The notes beneath the pieces were generated by a model. It made no database searches. It was given only the letters and a program-made list of their open reading frames with translations, and had not been told where the DNA came from. This document shows positions 8,615-17,756 of a stretch of DNA of 64,000 nucleotides, in pieces. Every line of letters starts with the position of its first letter. Within the stretch, counting starts at the first letter, position 1. The position numbers were made by a program, and so were the translations under genes. This DNA comes from an uncultured Shewanella sp. Lineage in GTDB: Bacteria > Pseudomonadota > Gammaproteobacteria > Enterobacterales > Shewanellaceae. The stretch covers positions 1 through 64,000 of the forward strand of contig NZ_CANMWS010000015.1 of assembly GCF_947501665.1 (NCBI RefSeq). Direction: 5' to 3'.

Positions 8615-9298
8615 ATGGGTATTTTTTCTCGATTTGCAGATATTGTAAATTCAAACATTAGTGCATTACTCGATAAAGCAGAAGATCCTGAAAAAATGGT
8701 TCGTCTTATTATTCAAGAGATGGAAGATACGTTAGTTGAGGTTCGCTCAACATCCGCTAAAGTATTAGCGGAAAAAAAAGAAATTTTGCGCCGAGTAAGC
8801 CATGCTGATGTACAAGCACAAGATTGGCAAGACAAAGCTGAATTGGCCTTATCAAAAGATCGGGAAGATCTTGCTAAAGCAGCGTTAGCTGAAAAACGAA
8901 AAGCAGACGATGTCAGTATTCGCTTAAAAGATGAATTACGGATCATTGAAGAACAAATTCAAAAATTAAAAGAAGAGATCACAACCTTACAAGAAAAGCT
9001 GGCTGATGCTAAAGTGCGTCAAAAAGCCATGATAATGCGTAAGCAAACAGCCAGTTCTCGTCTCGAAGTGAAACGTCAGTTGGATTCTGGCAAGATTGAT
9101 AAGGCGATGAACAAATTTGAGCAATATGAACGTCGTATTGAAGGGTTAGAATCTCAAGTCGATGCTTATGATTTAGGTAAGCAACCCTCATTGAAAGATG
9201 AGTTTGCTGCCTTAGAAGCTGAAGATTCTGTTAATGCAGAGCTAGAAGCATTAAAAAAGAAAATACAAGCGAAGAAAAAAACGAAAACAGAGCAATAG
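8615..9298 (+). CDS. pspA: Phage shock protein A
   Basis: PspA is a peripheral inner-membrane protein of the PspA/IM30 (ESCRT-III-like) family. It binds PspF to repress the regulon and oligomerises on stressed membranes. The 227-residue chain starts with the amphipathic membrane helix MGIFSRFADIVNSNISALLDKAEDPEKM and is then almost wholly charged coiled coil. AAGGA precedes the ATG. It heads the pspABC operon. Confidence 0.97.
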   Translation: MGIFSRFADIVNSNISALLDKAEDPEKMVRLIIQEMEDTLVEVRSTSAKVLAEKKEILRRVSHADVQAQDWQDKAELALSKDREDLAKAALAEKRKADDVSIRLKDELRIIEEQIQKLKEEITTLQEKLADAKVRQKAMIMRKQTASSRLEVKRQLDSGKIDKAMNKFEQYERRIEGLESQVDAYDLGKQPSLKDEFAALEAEDSVNAELEALKKKIQAKKKTKTEQ

Positions 9299-9313
9299 AA
9301 AGGCGGAGGGGAC

Positions 9314-9553
9314 ATGGATACGGAAATATTAATCGTACCAATTATTATTTTTTTAGTCATTGTTGCACCTATTTGGCTAGTGCTGCATTACCGCAGTAAA
9401 CGACAAGTGGGACAAGGGTTAACGGAAGATGAGTTTGTATTGCTTAATGATTTAAAACAACAAGCAGATAAAATGTCACAACGTATTGAGACATTAGAAA
9501 CGATACTTGATTCACAGGTCCCGCAATGGAGGAAAAGTGATGAAGGGCACTAA
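9314..9553 (+). CDS. pspB: Phage shock protein B
   Basis: PspB is a small inner-membrane protein of 79 residues with one TM helix (about 6-25, IVPIIIFLVIVAPIWLVLHY) followed by a cytoplasmic coiled coil. With PspC it senses membrane stress and relieves PspA inhibition of PspF. It starts 15 bases after pspA and its end overlaps the pspC start by 14 bases. Confidence 0.95.
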   Translation: MDTEILIVPIIIFLVIVAPIWLVLHYRSKRQVGQGLTEDEFVLLNDLKQQADKMSQRIETLETILDSQVPQWRKSDEGH

Positions 9554-9935
9554 CGGGAAAACCTTATATCGTATACCGACTTTAGGTAAAATAGCAGGTG
9601 TGTGTGCGGGAGTGGCTGATTATTTCAATATTGAAGTTTGGCTCGTCAGGGTAGTGGCTGCATCCATGTTTCTTTTAGGAGGATACGGCATTGTATTTAT
9701 TATTTATGTTTTATTGTGGATGATTTTAGATATTAAGCCCTTGGCAGCAAAGACGGGAGCTGAACATCAAGATGTCGAAATAAAAAAGACAGTGTGGCGC
9801 CCCGGTGAACCTGCTCAAACAGTACTTCAGGATGTGGATGCACAATTTAAATCTTTAGAGTGGCGATTACAACGCATGGAGCGACATGTGACTTCTGATA
9901 ATTTTGATTTAAAAAATCAAATTAATAACTTATAA
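9540..9935 (+). CDS. pspC: Phage shock protein C (PspC domain membrane protein)
   Basis: The inner-membrane partner of PspB has 131 residues. The PspC domain includes LYRIPTLGKIAGVCAGVADYF and a hydrophobic pair around VRVVAASMFLLGGYGIVFIIYVLLWMIL; the C-terminal part is charged. I place the start at ATG 9540 because GGAGG lies at 9528-9532, seven bases upstream; the frame stays open 33 bases further but without a ribosome site. No pspD or pspE follows. Confidence 0.93.
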   Translation: MKGTNGKTLYRIPTLGKIAGVCAGVADYFNIEVWLVRVVAASMFLLGGYGIVFIIYVLLWMILDIKPLAAKTGAEHQDVEIKKTVWRPGEPAQTVLQDVDAQFKSLEWRLQRMERHVTSDNFDLKNQINNL

Positions 9936-9982
9936 CCTACTATTTATTTCATAATGAGTAATGACGTATCCTTCCTTGGCTC

Positions 9983-10005
9983 ACAGCGCTGTGATTTAGC
10001 GCTGT
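9983..10005 (+). terminator. Hairpin after pspC
   Basis: An 8-bp perfect stem (ACAGCGCT, 9983-9990, with AGCGCTGT, 9998-10005) with a 7-nt loop is followed by TTATTGGGTTTTG. It lies between pspC and ycjX and could attenuate or end psp transcription. The T-run is weak, so read-through into ycjX is possible. Confidence 0.5.
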
Positions 10006-10041
10006 TTATTGGGTTTTGAATTTGAGGTAATTTGAGCGATT

Positions 10042-11496
10042 ATGCTGAACATTGAACAGGCAGTAGAAAGGGCTGTTAATCGTATCAACCGAAAGGCGCA
10101 ATCATTGATGCATCGAAGCGCTGATAAACACTTACGGTTAGCTGTTACCGGGTTGTCAGGAGCGGGGAAAACCGCTTTTATTTCTGGGCTCGTGAATCAA
10201 TTGCTTGAGGCTGGAAACCAAGGGGATTATGCGCATTTACCCTTATGGCATGTGGCAAGAGAAGGCCGTTTACTGGGCGTTAAAAGGGTTCTTCAACCGG
10301 ACTTAACCATAGCCAGTTTTAATTATCAGCATGCAATGTCAATGTTAACGGCAACTCCGGCTCAATGGCCACACTCAACGAATAATATTAGTGAACTGAG
10401 ATTGGCCATACGTTATCAACCTGAAAAAGGGGTATTGGCGAAATTTACCGATAATGCCACTTTATATCTGGATATTATTGATTACCCTGGCGAATGGTTA
10501 TTGGATTTACCTTTATTAAAATTGTCTTTCAAAAGTTGGTGCTTATTACAGCAACAGCGTTTATCGATATTCTCTCAATCCGATCAATATGAGCGATTTC
10601 AACGGGCATTTTCTCAATTGGACTTAATGGCAAAAGCGGATGAAGGTCAGCTGAAAGCCATTGCGGATCAGTATCAAGCTTTATTAGTCGACAGTGTGAG
10701 CCAATTGGGTTTTTATCATGCTCAGCCTGGCAGAATGTTGTTACCTGGAGAATTAATTGATACTCCAGTGTTGGCTTTTTTTCCACTCATTGAAATGGGT
10801 GGTCACACGTTTGAACAACTTGAGTCCAGTGCGCCAGACAGTCATTATCAGGTACTCAAAACACGTTATCAAGAATATGTAAAAAAAGTTGTTAAACCTT
10901 TTTATCAACATCACTTTTCACGTTTTGACAGGCAAGTATTACTGGTTGATTGTTTGACGCCCTTGAATAAGGGTAAGGCACAGTTTGAAGACATGCAGCA
11001 GGCGATTAATGATATTATGCAGAGTTTTTCTTTTGGGCAGTCTCATTTATTAAGGCGGCTTTTTGCACCTCGAATCGATAAATTACTGTTTGCTGCGAGT
11101 AAAGTTGATCATGTTACCCGTTCACAACAAAGTCATGTTTTGTCCTTATTATCAGAGTTGATTAAATCGACACATCAGGAGGTTAAGTTTGAAGGATGTG
11201 ACGTGGAAACGATGGCGATCAGTGCGATTAAAGCAACAACCCATAAAATGGTTAAACAGTCCCAACAGCAAATTGAAGTACTTCAAGGTGAAGACTTGTT
11301 GACGCGGGAGCAAATTACGGTATTTCCTGGAGAAGTCCCACAAACGTTACCACAGCGTAATTTTTGGGATAAACAAGGATTTGAATTTGTTAATTTTGCG
11401 CCGCCTAAGCGACAAGCTTCCATAAAAGGGGCTGATTTTGAACATATTCGTATGGATCACTTATTACAGTATCTTATTGGAGATAAGCTCATATGA
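10042..11496 (+). CDS. ycjX: YcjX family P-loop NTPase (DUF463)
   Basis: This 484-residue predicted GTPase/ATPase belongs to the DUF463 family, a Psp-regulon member in enterobacteria. Walker A is GLSGAGKT (37-44). Further conserved stretches are YLDIIDYPGEWLLDLPLL (Walker B and switch region), VLLVDCLTPLN and LLFAASKVDHV. It is predicted cytosolic; the biochemical role is not well settled. It is followed after 23 bases by ycjF, with which it is normally co-transcribed. Confidence 0.94.
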   Translation: MLNIEQAVERAVNRINRKAQSLMHRSADKHLRLAVTGLSGAGKTAFISGLVNQLLEAGNQGDYAHLPLWHVAREGRLLGVKRVLQPDLTIASFNYQHAMSMLTATPAQWPHSTNNISELRLAIRYQPEKGVLAKFTDNATLYLDIIDYPGEWLLDLPLLKLSFKSWCLLQQQRLSIFSQSDQYERFQRAFSQLDLMAKADEGQLKAIADQYQALLVDSVSQLGFYHAQPGRMLLPGELIDTPVLAFFPLIEMGGHTFEQLESSAPDSHYQVLKTRYQEYVKKVVKPFYQHHFSRFDRQVLLVDCLTPLNKGKAQFEDMQQAINDIMQSFSFGQSHLLRRLFAPRIDKLLFAASKVDHVTRSQQSHVLSLLSELIKSTHQEVKFEGCDVETMAISAIKATTHKMVKQSQQQIEVLQGEDLLTREQITVFPGEVPQTLPQRNFWDKQGFEFVNFAPPKRQASIKGADFEHIRMDHLLQYLIGDKLI

Positions 11497-11519
11497 TCCT
11501 GTTCGTTTAGAGGTGAATA

Positions 11520-12641
11520 ATGGAAAAAAATAAATCAAGTATACTAAAGCTCAAACAGGTATTTTCTTCTGATCTTGAACGTCGTGATGAGTCATTAAAG
11601 CCCAGCCAATATTTTAGTACTCAAGATGCTTATGATGAGATTGATAGTAAAAATGAGTCCACAGAGGACGTTTTTTCAGGATCAGTATTAAATACCATGG
11701 ATGAAGTCAATGGTAACCTCTTTAAACCTAGTGCTAAGGGGCCTAAAAAACGTCATTGGTGGATGAGGTTAATATTCGTCTTGTTTGTTTTATTAATAGG
11801 TTCTGAACTGTATTTGGGGCTGCAAGCTGCGTGGAAACAAAGTCATTGGCTGTTTGCTCTTTATACGAGTTTAGTCCTACTAGTGAGTATTGGCGTATTA
11901 AAATGGGTTGTACTTGAATGGCGAAAACTTATCAAACTTAGAGGCGTTGAAGAAACGCAACAAGTGGGTATGCGATTATCTGACAGTATGCAAATGGGGG
12001 AGGCGGATCCGTTTGTTGATAATATTGTGGCGCGTTTACCCCCATCACCTGCAATCAAGGCTTATTTTGCTGCGTGTAGTGATGAGCACAATGATGCTGA
12101 AAAACTGGTTTTATTTGAGAAGTGGGTGTTGCAAGACAGAGATCTGGCTGCAAAGAAATTAGTGAGACGCTTTGCTGGGCAGTCCACGCTTTTATTAGCG
12201 GCCAGTCCATTAGCTTTTGTGGATATGGCTTTTATGTTGTGGCGTAATCAACGGATGATAAATGACGTTGCAGCATGCTATGGGATTGAATTAGGTTATT
12301 GGAGCCGTATTAAGCTAGTTCGGGGTATTTTAGTGAATATTATTTATGCCGGAACGTCTGAGGTGATGACGGATCTGGGTACACAACTTTTATCTGTCGA
12401 AATGTCTGGAAAATTATCAGCGAGACTAGCGCAAGGGTTAGGTGGGGGCTTATTAACGGCGAGATTGGGCTATCAAGCGATGGCTTTATGTCGGCCTTTG
12501 GCATTTGATGCGGATTCAAAGCCGAAGTTATCTGGTATCCATAAGGAGCTGCTATTAGAGTTAAAAACGCTTTCAAGCAGTGTATTGGCAATGAATAAGC
12601 AAAAGAAAAATCGTCAACGTAAAAAGGATTTTACACCTTAA
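11520..12641 (+). CDS. ycjF: YcjF family inner-membrane protein (TIGR01620/DUF697)
   Basis: This is a 373-residue membrane protein. A charged N-terminal cytoplasmic segment (1-80) precedes two adjacent TM helices (about 82-102 and 110-130). A soluble region and the DUF697-like C-terminal helical domain follow (around LAASPLAFVDMAFMLWRNQRM and GGGLLTARLGYQAMALCRP). It partners YcjX in the stress operon. The C-terminus is strongly basic. Its molecular function is not known. Confidence 0.9.
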   Translation: MEKNKSSILKLKQVFSSDLERRDESLKPSQYFSTQDAYDEIDSKNESTEDVFSGSVLNTMDEVNGNLFKPSAKGPKKRHWWMRLIFVLFVLLIGSELYLGLQAAWKQSHWLFALYTSLVLLVSIGVLKWVVLEWRKLIKLRGVEETQQVGMRLSDSMQMGEADPFVDNIVARLPPSPAIKAYFAACSDEHNDAEKLVLFEKWVLQDRDLAAKKLVRRFAGQSTLLLAASPLAFVDMAFMLWRNQRMINDVAACYGIELGYWSRIKLVRGILVNIIYAGTSEVMTDLGTQLLSVEMSGKLSARLAQGLGGGLLTARLGYQAMALCRPLAFDADSKPKLSGIHKELLLELKTLSSSVLAMNKQKKNRQRKKDFTP

Positions 12642-12733
12642 ATAAAAATTATTTTTCTATTTTAGTGTGATTTTTATCCATCATGGTTCATGGTGCTTCA
12701 GTGAAAATATATTGAACCTATTGGGGTAGAAAA

Positions 12734-13960
12734 ATGCAAAATAAATGGAAGCTTGCGACACAAACTATTCATGCGGGTCATCAAAAAAATAGTGAAGGGG
12801 CATTAGTGACGCCTCTATGCCAAAGTGCAACGTTTGTTTTCGATAATGCTGAGCAAGGTGGCGCCCGATTTTCAGGTGATGAGCAAGGCTATATTTATAC
12901 GCGATTAGGCAATCCAACAACCGCAGAATTAGAACGAAAAATGGCGGTGTTAGAAGGCAGTGAAGAAGCGGTGGCTGTTGCATCAGGTATGGCGGCGATT
13001 TCTTCTGCTTTACTGGCTAATTTGGCCCATGGTGATCACCTCGTCGCATCAAAAGCGGTTTATGGTTGCACATTTTCATTAATGACAGGACAACTGGCTA
13101 AATTTGGTATACAAGTCACCTTAGTGGATTTTAATGATCATCATGCCATTTGTGCTGCCATTAGACCTGAAACGAAAGTGTTATTTTGCGAAACCCCTGT
13201 TAACCCTCATTTAGATGTGTTTGATTTAAGTGCTATTGCAGATATAGCGAAACGCTATGATTTGATTAGTATTGTGGATAATACGTTTATGACGCCACTT
13301 TTACAGCGACCAATTAGTCATGGTATTGATATTGTGGTTCATAGTGCAACGAAATATTTGAATGGTCATGGAGACGTTATTGCGGGAATGATTTGTGCCA
13401 GCGCAGCTCAAATGGAAGTGATTAGATATGAAGTAATTAAAGATTTCGGTGGCGTACTCTCTCCTCATGATGCGTGGCTCATTTTAAGAGGACTAAAAAC
13501 CCTTGATGTGAGGTTAACTCGGCATTGTGATAATGCTGAAAAAGTGGCAGCATTTTTAGAGGCACATCCACTTGTGTCCAAAGTGTATTATCCTCGCATG
13601 GAGACACATAATGGATTTGCGCTTGTGGGCTCTCAAATGAAGCGAGGTGGGGGAGTGATCGCGTTTGAGTTGCAAGCGAGCTTAGAGCAATCGATTTTAT
13701 TTGTTAATCGGTTATCGATGATTGCAATTGCGGTGAGTTTAGGGGATGCGGAGACTCTGATCCAACATCCTGCTTCAATGACACATTCACCTTATTCATT
13801 AGAAGAGCGAGTTGAAGCTGGTATTAGTGATAGTTTATTACGTATTTCTGTAGGGCTGGAATCTGTAGAAGATATTATTGAAGATTTAAATCAAGCATTA
13901 AGCAGTATCGAGTATTATCGAGTTGAACTTAATGCTGAAATAGAGAACGCAATAGATTAG
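12734..13960 (+). CDS. megL: Methionine gamma-lyase
   Basis: This PLP enzyme of the Cys/Met metabolism family has 408 residues. It should split L-methionine into methanethiol, 2-oxobutyrate and ammonia. The PLP lysine is Lys207 (HSATKYLNG) and Asp182 sits in the cofactor site. The active-site pair in VYGCT (Tyr110, Cys112) marks methionine gamma-lyases; cystathionine gamma-synthases and beta-lyases lack that Cys. GGGG-like spacing before the ATG is good (GGGGTAGAAAAATG). It stands alone between ycjF and the HhH protein. Cystathionine gamma-lyase is the main alternative. Confidence 0.85.
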   Translation: MQNKWKLATQTIHAGHQKNSEGALVTPLCQSATFVFDNAEQGGARFSGDEQGYIYTRLGNPTTAELERKMAVLEGSEEAVAVASGMAAISSALLANLAHGDHLVASKAVYGCTFSLMTGQLAKFGIQVTLVDFNDHHAICAAIRPETKVLFCETPVNPHLDVFDLSAIADIAKRYDLISIVDNTFMTPLLQRPISHGIDIVVHSATKYLNGHGDVIAGMICASAAQMEVIRYEVIKDFGGVLSPHDAWLILRGLKTLDVRLTRHCDNAEKVAAFLEAHPLVSKVYYPRMETHNGFALVGSQMKRGGGVIAFELQASLEQSILFVNRLSMIAIAVSLGDAETLIQHPASMTHSPYSLEERVEAGISDSLLRISVGLESVEDIIEDLNQALSSIEYYRVELNAEIENAID

Positions 13961-14010
13961 TTTAAACAATGAATTAGGATAAATTTTTCTAATTTTTCCG
14001 TTTCGATGCG

Positions 14011-14036
14011 ATGCTTTTTTCTTAGTAAAAAAGCAT
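14011..14036. terminator. AT-rich hairpin after methionine gamma-lyase gene
   Basis: ATGCTTTTTT (14011-14020) pairs with AAAAAAGCAT (14027-14036) across a 6-nt loop, 50 bases past the stop codon. It is weak because it has only two G-C pairs. Confidence 0.35.
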
Positions 14037-14143
14037 AATTATTGGCGAATAGGGCACTTCTACTCTACATTGGAATGACACGTATTGACCTCTTCAGTTT
14101 GAAAAAGGTTGATGCCCATTCAAAATTTATATGGAGATGAATT

Positions 14144-14470
14144 ATGAAATTCAGTCTATGTAGTCTGTTATTTGCCCTATTATTTGTGGGTAATGTATAT
14201 GCTGGTAGTGCTTCAACTTCTGACACAAATCCAGTCACACGAGATACTTCAACAGTTCAAACCGCTCAAGTTCAGCCAGATAAAATTAATGTGAATACAG
14301 CTTCTGTATCAGAGTTGGCAAGTTTAAAAGGTGTGGGTTCCGTCAAAGCTCAGGCCATTAAGCAGTATCAACAGAGCCATGGGGATTTTTCATCTCTTGC
14401 TGATTTAGAAAAGGTGAACGGGATCGGTGCAAGTGTGATTGAACAAAATAAAGATCGTATTGAATTTTAA
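14144..14470 (+). CDS. Secreted ComEA-like helix-hairpin-helix protein
   Basis: This 108-residue protein has a clear signal peptide (cleavage after VYA, about residue 20) and a Ser/Thr-rich linker. The C-terminal ComEA-type double helix-hairpin-helix domain reads INVNTASVSELASLKGVGS..., and ends GIGASVIEQNKDRIEF. Such proteins bind double-stranded DNA in the periplasm and serve DNA uptake in competent species. Orthologues are common in gammaproteobacteria, also in ones not known to be transformable. No other competence gene lies nearby. Confidence 0.88.
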   Translation: MKFSLCSLLFALLFVGNVYAGSASTSDTNPVTRDTSTVQTAQVQPDKINVNTASVSELASLKGVGSVKAQAIKQYQQSHGDFSSLADLEKVNGIGASVIEQNKDRIEF

Positions 14471-14663
14471 TTGATGGCTTTACTTTTGATGGTGAATCAT
14501 TCCTCTTATTGTGGTGATTATCATCAGCTTGATGGCGAAGTAATCAGTTAGTTTTAAATTGAGGTGAAATTGTGAATTATCACTTGATTGCAGTAAGCGC
14601 ATAGTAGATAATGCGCTTGTTCTTGAGGAGTTAGTTAGATTCTCAATGAAACCTCTGGTGACC

Positions 14664-14768
14664 TTAGGGTCCCCTCGCAATGATAACTTGTGAACTCGGC
14701 CAGGCCTGGAAGGGAGCAACCGCAGCAAGTGACTCATGTGCCGAGGTGTGGCTCTAGGGGAACCTCCA
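14664..14768 (+). ncRNA. ffs: 4.5S RNA, signal recognition particle RNA
   Basis: The universally conserved SRP core is present: GGCCAGGCCTGGAAGGGAGC, then CAACCGCAGCAAGTGAC, matching the E. coli pattern with the GGAA tetraloop and the asymmetric internal loop bound by Ffh. The basal helix is visible: AGGGTCCCCT (14666-14675) pairs with AGGGGAACCT (14756-14765) with one mismatch. The resulting length of about 100 nt fits the bacterial short form. Exact ends are estimated. A minus-strand open frame covering it is not a gene. Confidence 0.95.
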
Positions 14769-14874
14769 AAAATCATCATCCTCTTTCTAGTATTTTTCAT
14801 TACCACCGCTTTTACTTTTTTTAGTGACATTGTTTAGCTAAGCTTAAATCAGTTCTATTAGGCGGAGATGGGCT

Positions 14875-16329
14875 GTGTATCTAGGTATTGATTTAGGCAC
14901 CTCAGCAATAAAAGTGATGTTACTTGCTGACGATAATCATTTGATAGCAATTGAAGAACAAGCATTATCGATATCACGCCCTCATCCTTTTTGGTCAGAA
15001 CAGTCACCTGATGAATGGTGGCAGGTGTTGGTTAGCCTATTTGATCGATTATCATTATCCCATTCACTTGTTAACATAAAAAGTATCGGCTTAACCGGTC
15101 AAATGCATGGCGCAATATTACTCGATAGCAGCAATCAAATATTACGTCCCGCTATATTATGGAATGATGGTCGAAGTGCTTTGCAATGTGAAGAAATCGA
15201 ACGTCTATTACCTCAAGCAAGAATATTATCCAGCAATCAAATGATGCCAGGTTTCACTGCTCCAAAGTTATTATGGCTGGCTAAAAACGAACCTGATATT
15301 TTTTATAAAATCCATAAGGTATTATTACCAAAAGACTTTATTAGATTTAAATTAAGTGGTGAATTTGGTTCTGATCTGTCAGATGCATCGGGTACGGGCT
15401 GGTTGAATGTGAAGCAGCGTTGTTGGAGTGAAGCACTGCTAAATGTAACTGGAATGAATGTTGAGCAAATGCCTCAGTTACATGAAGGGAATGAAATCAG
15501 TGGGTATTTGCTGAGCTCTTTAGCTAAAAGGTGGAAAATGTCCAGTGTGCCTATTGTTGCGGGGGCAGGTGATAATGCAGCGGGAGCACTAGGAATGGGA
15601 ATATGTCATCCAAGACAAGCCATGTTGTCTTTAGGTACGTCGGGTGTGTATTTTGTGGTAAGTGATGGGGCAAAGCAAAATCCTGATGATGCCGTTCACA
15701 GCTTTTGCCATGCATTGCCAAAGCAATGGCATTTAATGTCGGTGATATTAAGTGCGGCAGAGTGCTTGAATTGGTTTGCGACAATAATCGGAAGTTTATC
15801 TGTAAGCCAGTTACTTGCAGAAGTCGAAGCATCAAAGGATAACTCCCCTTCAAAGATACTCTTTTTACCTTATTTATCAGGCGAACGCACTCCTCACAAT
15901 AATCCTCATGCAAGAGGTGTTTTTTTTGGTTTATCCCATTCAACGACCCGTGTAGACATGACTAAAGCGGTACTTGAAGGGGTGAGCTATGCACTTGCTG
16001 AAGGTCTTAATGCTGCTCATAAAGTGCAAAATGCACCGAAGTCGATTTCATTGATTGGAGGCGGCGCCAAAAGTGCGTATTGGCGTCAACTATTAGCCAA
16101 TGTGCTAGCGATTAAGATTGAGTATTTAGAAGGCGGGGATATTGGGCCGGCATTAGGGGCGGCAAGATTGGCTAAATCAGCACTTATGCCTAACAATAAG
16201 ATAGAAGATATTTTTTTTAAGCCCACATTGATTGCGGCTTATGAACCGGATATGCGATCACATGAGATGCATTTAGAGAGCCGAGTTAAATTTCATCATT
16301 TGTATCAAGGTCTAGTGGGCGTATTTTAA
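14875..16329 (+). CDS. xylB: Xylulokinase
   Basis: This FGGY-family carbohydrate kinase of 484 residues phosphorylates D-xylulose to D-xylulose 5-phosphate. The ATPase-fold phosphate loop YLGIDLGTSAIKVMLL opens the protein. The xylulokinase substrate segment GLTGQMHGA is at about residue 80, and LSLGTSGVYF with LIGGGAKSAYWRQLLAN supply the C-terminal nucleotide-binding parts. The start is GTG 14875, with GGCGGAG eight bases upstream. It precedes xylA, the reverse of the E. coli xylAB order. Confidence 0.96.
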   Translation: MYLGIDLGTSAIKVMLLADDNHLIAIEEQALSISRPHPFWSEQSPDEWWQVLVSLFDRLSLSHSLVNIKSIGLTGQMHGAILLDSSNQILRPAILWNDGRSALQCEEIERLLPQARILSSNQMMPGFTAPKLLWLAKNEPDIFYKIHKVLLPKDFIRFKLSGEFGSDLSDASGTGWLNVKQRCWSEALLNVTGMNVEQMPQLHEGNEISGYLLSSLAKRWKMSSVPIVAGAGDNAAGALGMGICHPRQAMLSLGTSGVYFVVSDGAKQNPDDAVHSFCHALPKQWHLMSVILSAAECLNWFATIIGSLSVSQLLAEVEASKDNSPSKILFLPYLSGERTPHNNPHARGVFFGLSHSTTRVDMTKAVLEGVSYALAEGLNAAHKVQNAPKSISLIGGGAKSAYWRQLLANVLAIKIEYLEGGDIGPALGAARLAKSALMPNNKIEDIFFKPTLIAAYEPDMRSHEMHLESRVKFHHLYQGLVGVF

Positions 16330-16388
16330 ACAGTAACGAATGAAGTTGCTTTTCTGAGTGAGACTGATTATGTCTATAGGAGTTGGCG

Positions 16389-17714
16389 ATGGCTGAATAC
16401 TTTAGTGATCTCAATAGGGTTCAATATTTAGGTACTGGCGATTCAAAGCCATTTTCTTTTCGCTTTTACGATGAAAACCGATTAGTTTTAGGCCGTTCAA
16501 TGAAAGCGTTATGCCGATTTTCTGCTTGTTATTGGCACAGTTTTTGTTGGACTGGCGGAGATATGTTTGGAGAGCCTGCTTTTAATCGACCTTGGCATGA
16601 AGTGAGTGCTTCGCTAGAAATGGCCAAATATAAAGCGGATGTGGCATTTGAGTTTTTTGATAAATTGAATGTGCCGTTTTATACCTTTCATGATACAGAT
16701 GTCTCGCCAGAAGGGGATAGCGTCGAAAATTACCTTTATAATTTTAATACAATGCAAGAAGTGTTAGCCGCAAAGCAGCAAGAAACAGGCTTAGTACCTT
16801 TGTGGGGAACCGCTAATTTATTTAGCCATAAGCGGTATATGTCTGGCGCTGCGACGAACCCTGATCCTGATATTTTTGCTTATGCGGCTATGCAAGTCTG
16901 TTCTGCAATGAAGGCGACTCATGAACTAGGCGGTGAAAATTATCTTATTTGGGGAGGAAGAGAGGGTTATGAGACCTTATTAAATACAGATTTAAAGCAA
17001 GAAAGAGCCCAAATGGCTCGTTTTTTACATTTGATTGTGGAACATAAATATAAAATTGGATTTGAAGGTCCATTGCTGATTGAGCCTAAGCCCAAAGAGC
17101 CCACTAAGCACCAGTATGATTACGATACCTCTGCCGTTTATGCTTTTTTGAGTCAATATGGGTTAGATAAAGAGTTTTTACTTAATATTGAAGCAAATCA
17201 TGCCACCTTAGCGGGTCACTCTTTTCATCATGAAGTGTGTAATGCGTTTGCTTTGGAGGTCTTTGGTTCTTTGGATGCCAATAGAGGTGATCCTCAATTG
17301 GGCTGGGATACGGATCAATTTCCTAATAGCGTAGAAGAAATGACATTAATCTGTTATGAAATTTTAAAACATGGTGGATTTCAAGCTGGAGGTTTTAATT
17401 TTGATACTAAACTGCGTAGGCAGAGTATTGATAAAAATGATCTATTTCATTCCCATATCGGTGCAATGGATACAATTGCTTTAGCTTTAATAAATGCAGA
17501 AAAAATGATTTTAGATGAACACTTATCAAAGGTGGTAACAGCAAGATATGAAAAGTGGAATACTTTATTTGGGCAAGATATTTTAAATGGAGAGGTAAGC
17601 TTGCAGGTGTTAATGGATTATGCAGAGAAAAATAAGTTAGCCCCTCATATAAAGAGTGGACAGCAAGAAGCATTAGAAAATTATATTAATCATATGATTT
17701 ATCGTGATGGTTAA
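16389..17714 (+). CDS. xylA: Xylose isomerase
   Basis: The enzyme converts D-xylose to D-xylulose with two divalent metals. The 441-residue class II protein has the catalytic His region [11 protein letters not shown], the metal/substrate motif [13 protein letters not shown], and metal ligands in [15 protein letters not shown] and [18 protein letters not shown]. The ATG at 16389 is chosen because AGGAG at 16378-16382 sits six bases upstream; an in-frame TTG two codons earlier abuts the ribosome site. It is followed after 42 bases by the first sugar porter, likely the same operon. Confidence 0.97.
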   Translation: MAEYFSDLNRVQYLGTGDSKPFSFRFYDENRLVLGRSMKALCRFSACYWHSFCWTGGDMFGEPAFNRPWHEVSASLEMAKYKADVAFEFFDKLNVPFYTFHDTDVSPEGDSVENYLYNFNTMQEVLAAKQQETGLVPLWGTANLFSHKRYMSGAATNPDPDIFAYAAMQVCSAMKATHELGGENYLIWGGREGYETLLNTDLKQERAQMARFLHLIVEHKYKIGFEGPLLIEPKPKEPTKHQYDYDTSAVYAFLSQYGLDKEFLLNIEANHATLAGHSFHHEVCNAFALEVFGSLDANRGDPQLGWDTDQFPNSVEEMTLICYEILKHGGFQAGGFNFDTKLRRQSIDKNDLFHSHIGAMDTIALALINAEKMILDEHLSKVVTARYEKWNTLFGQDILNGEVSLQVLMDYAEKNKLAPHIKSGQQEALENYINHMIYRDG

Positions 17715-17756
17715 TGACGAGATCCGTCAAGATGCATTCATTAACTAGGGGGACCT

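Noticed and set aside
14480-14830. Minus-strand 116-codon open frame
   Set aside because: It runs antisense across the 4.5S RNA gene; the RNA explains the sequence and the translation has no protein-like pattern.
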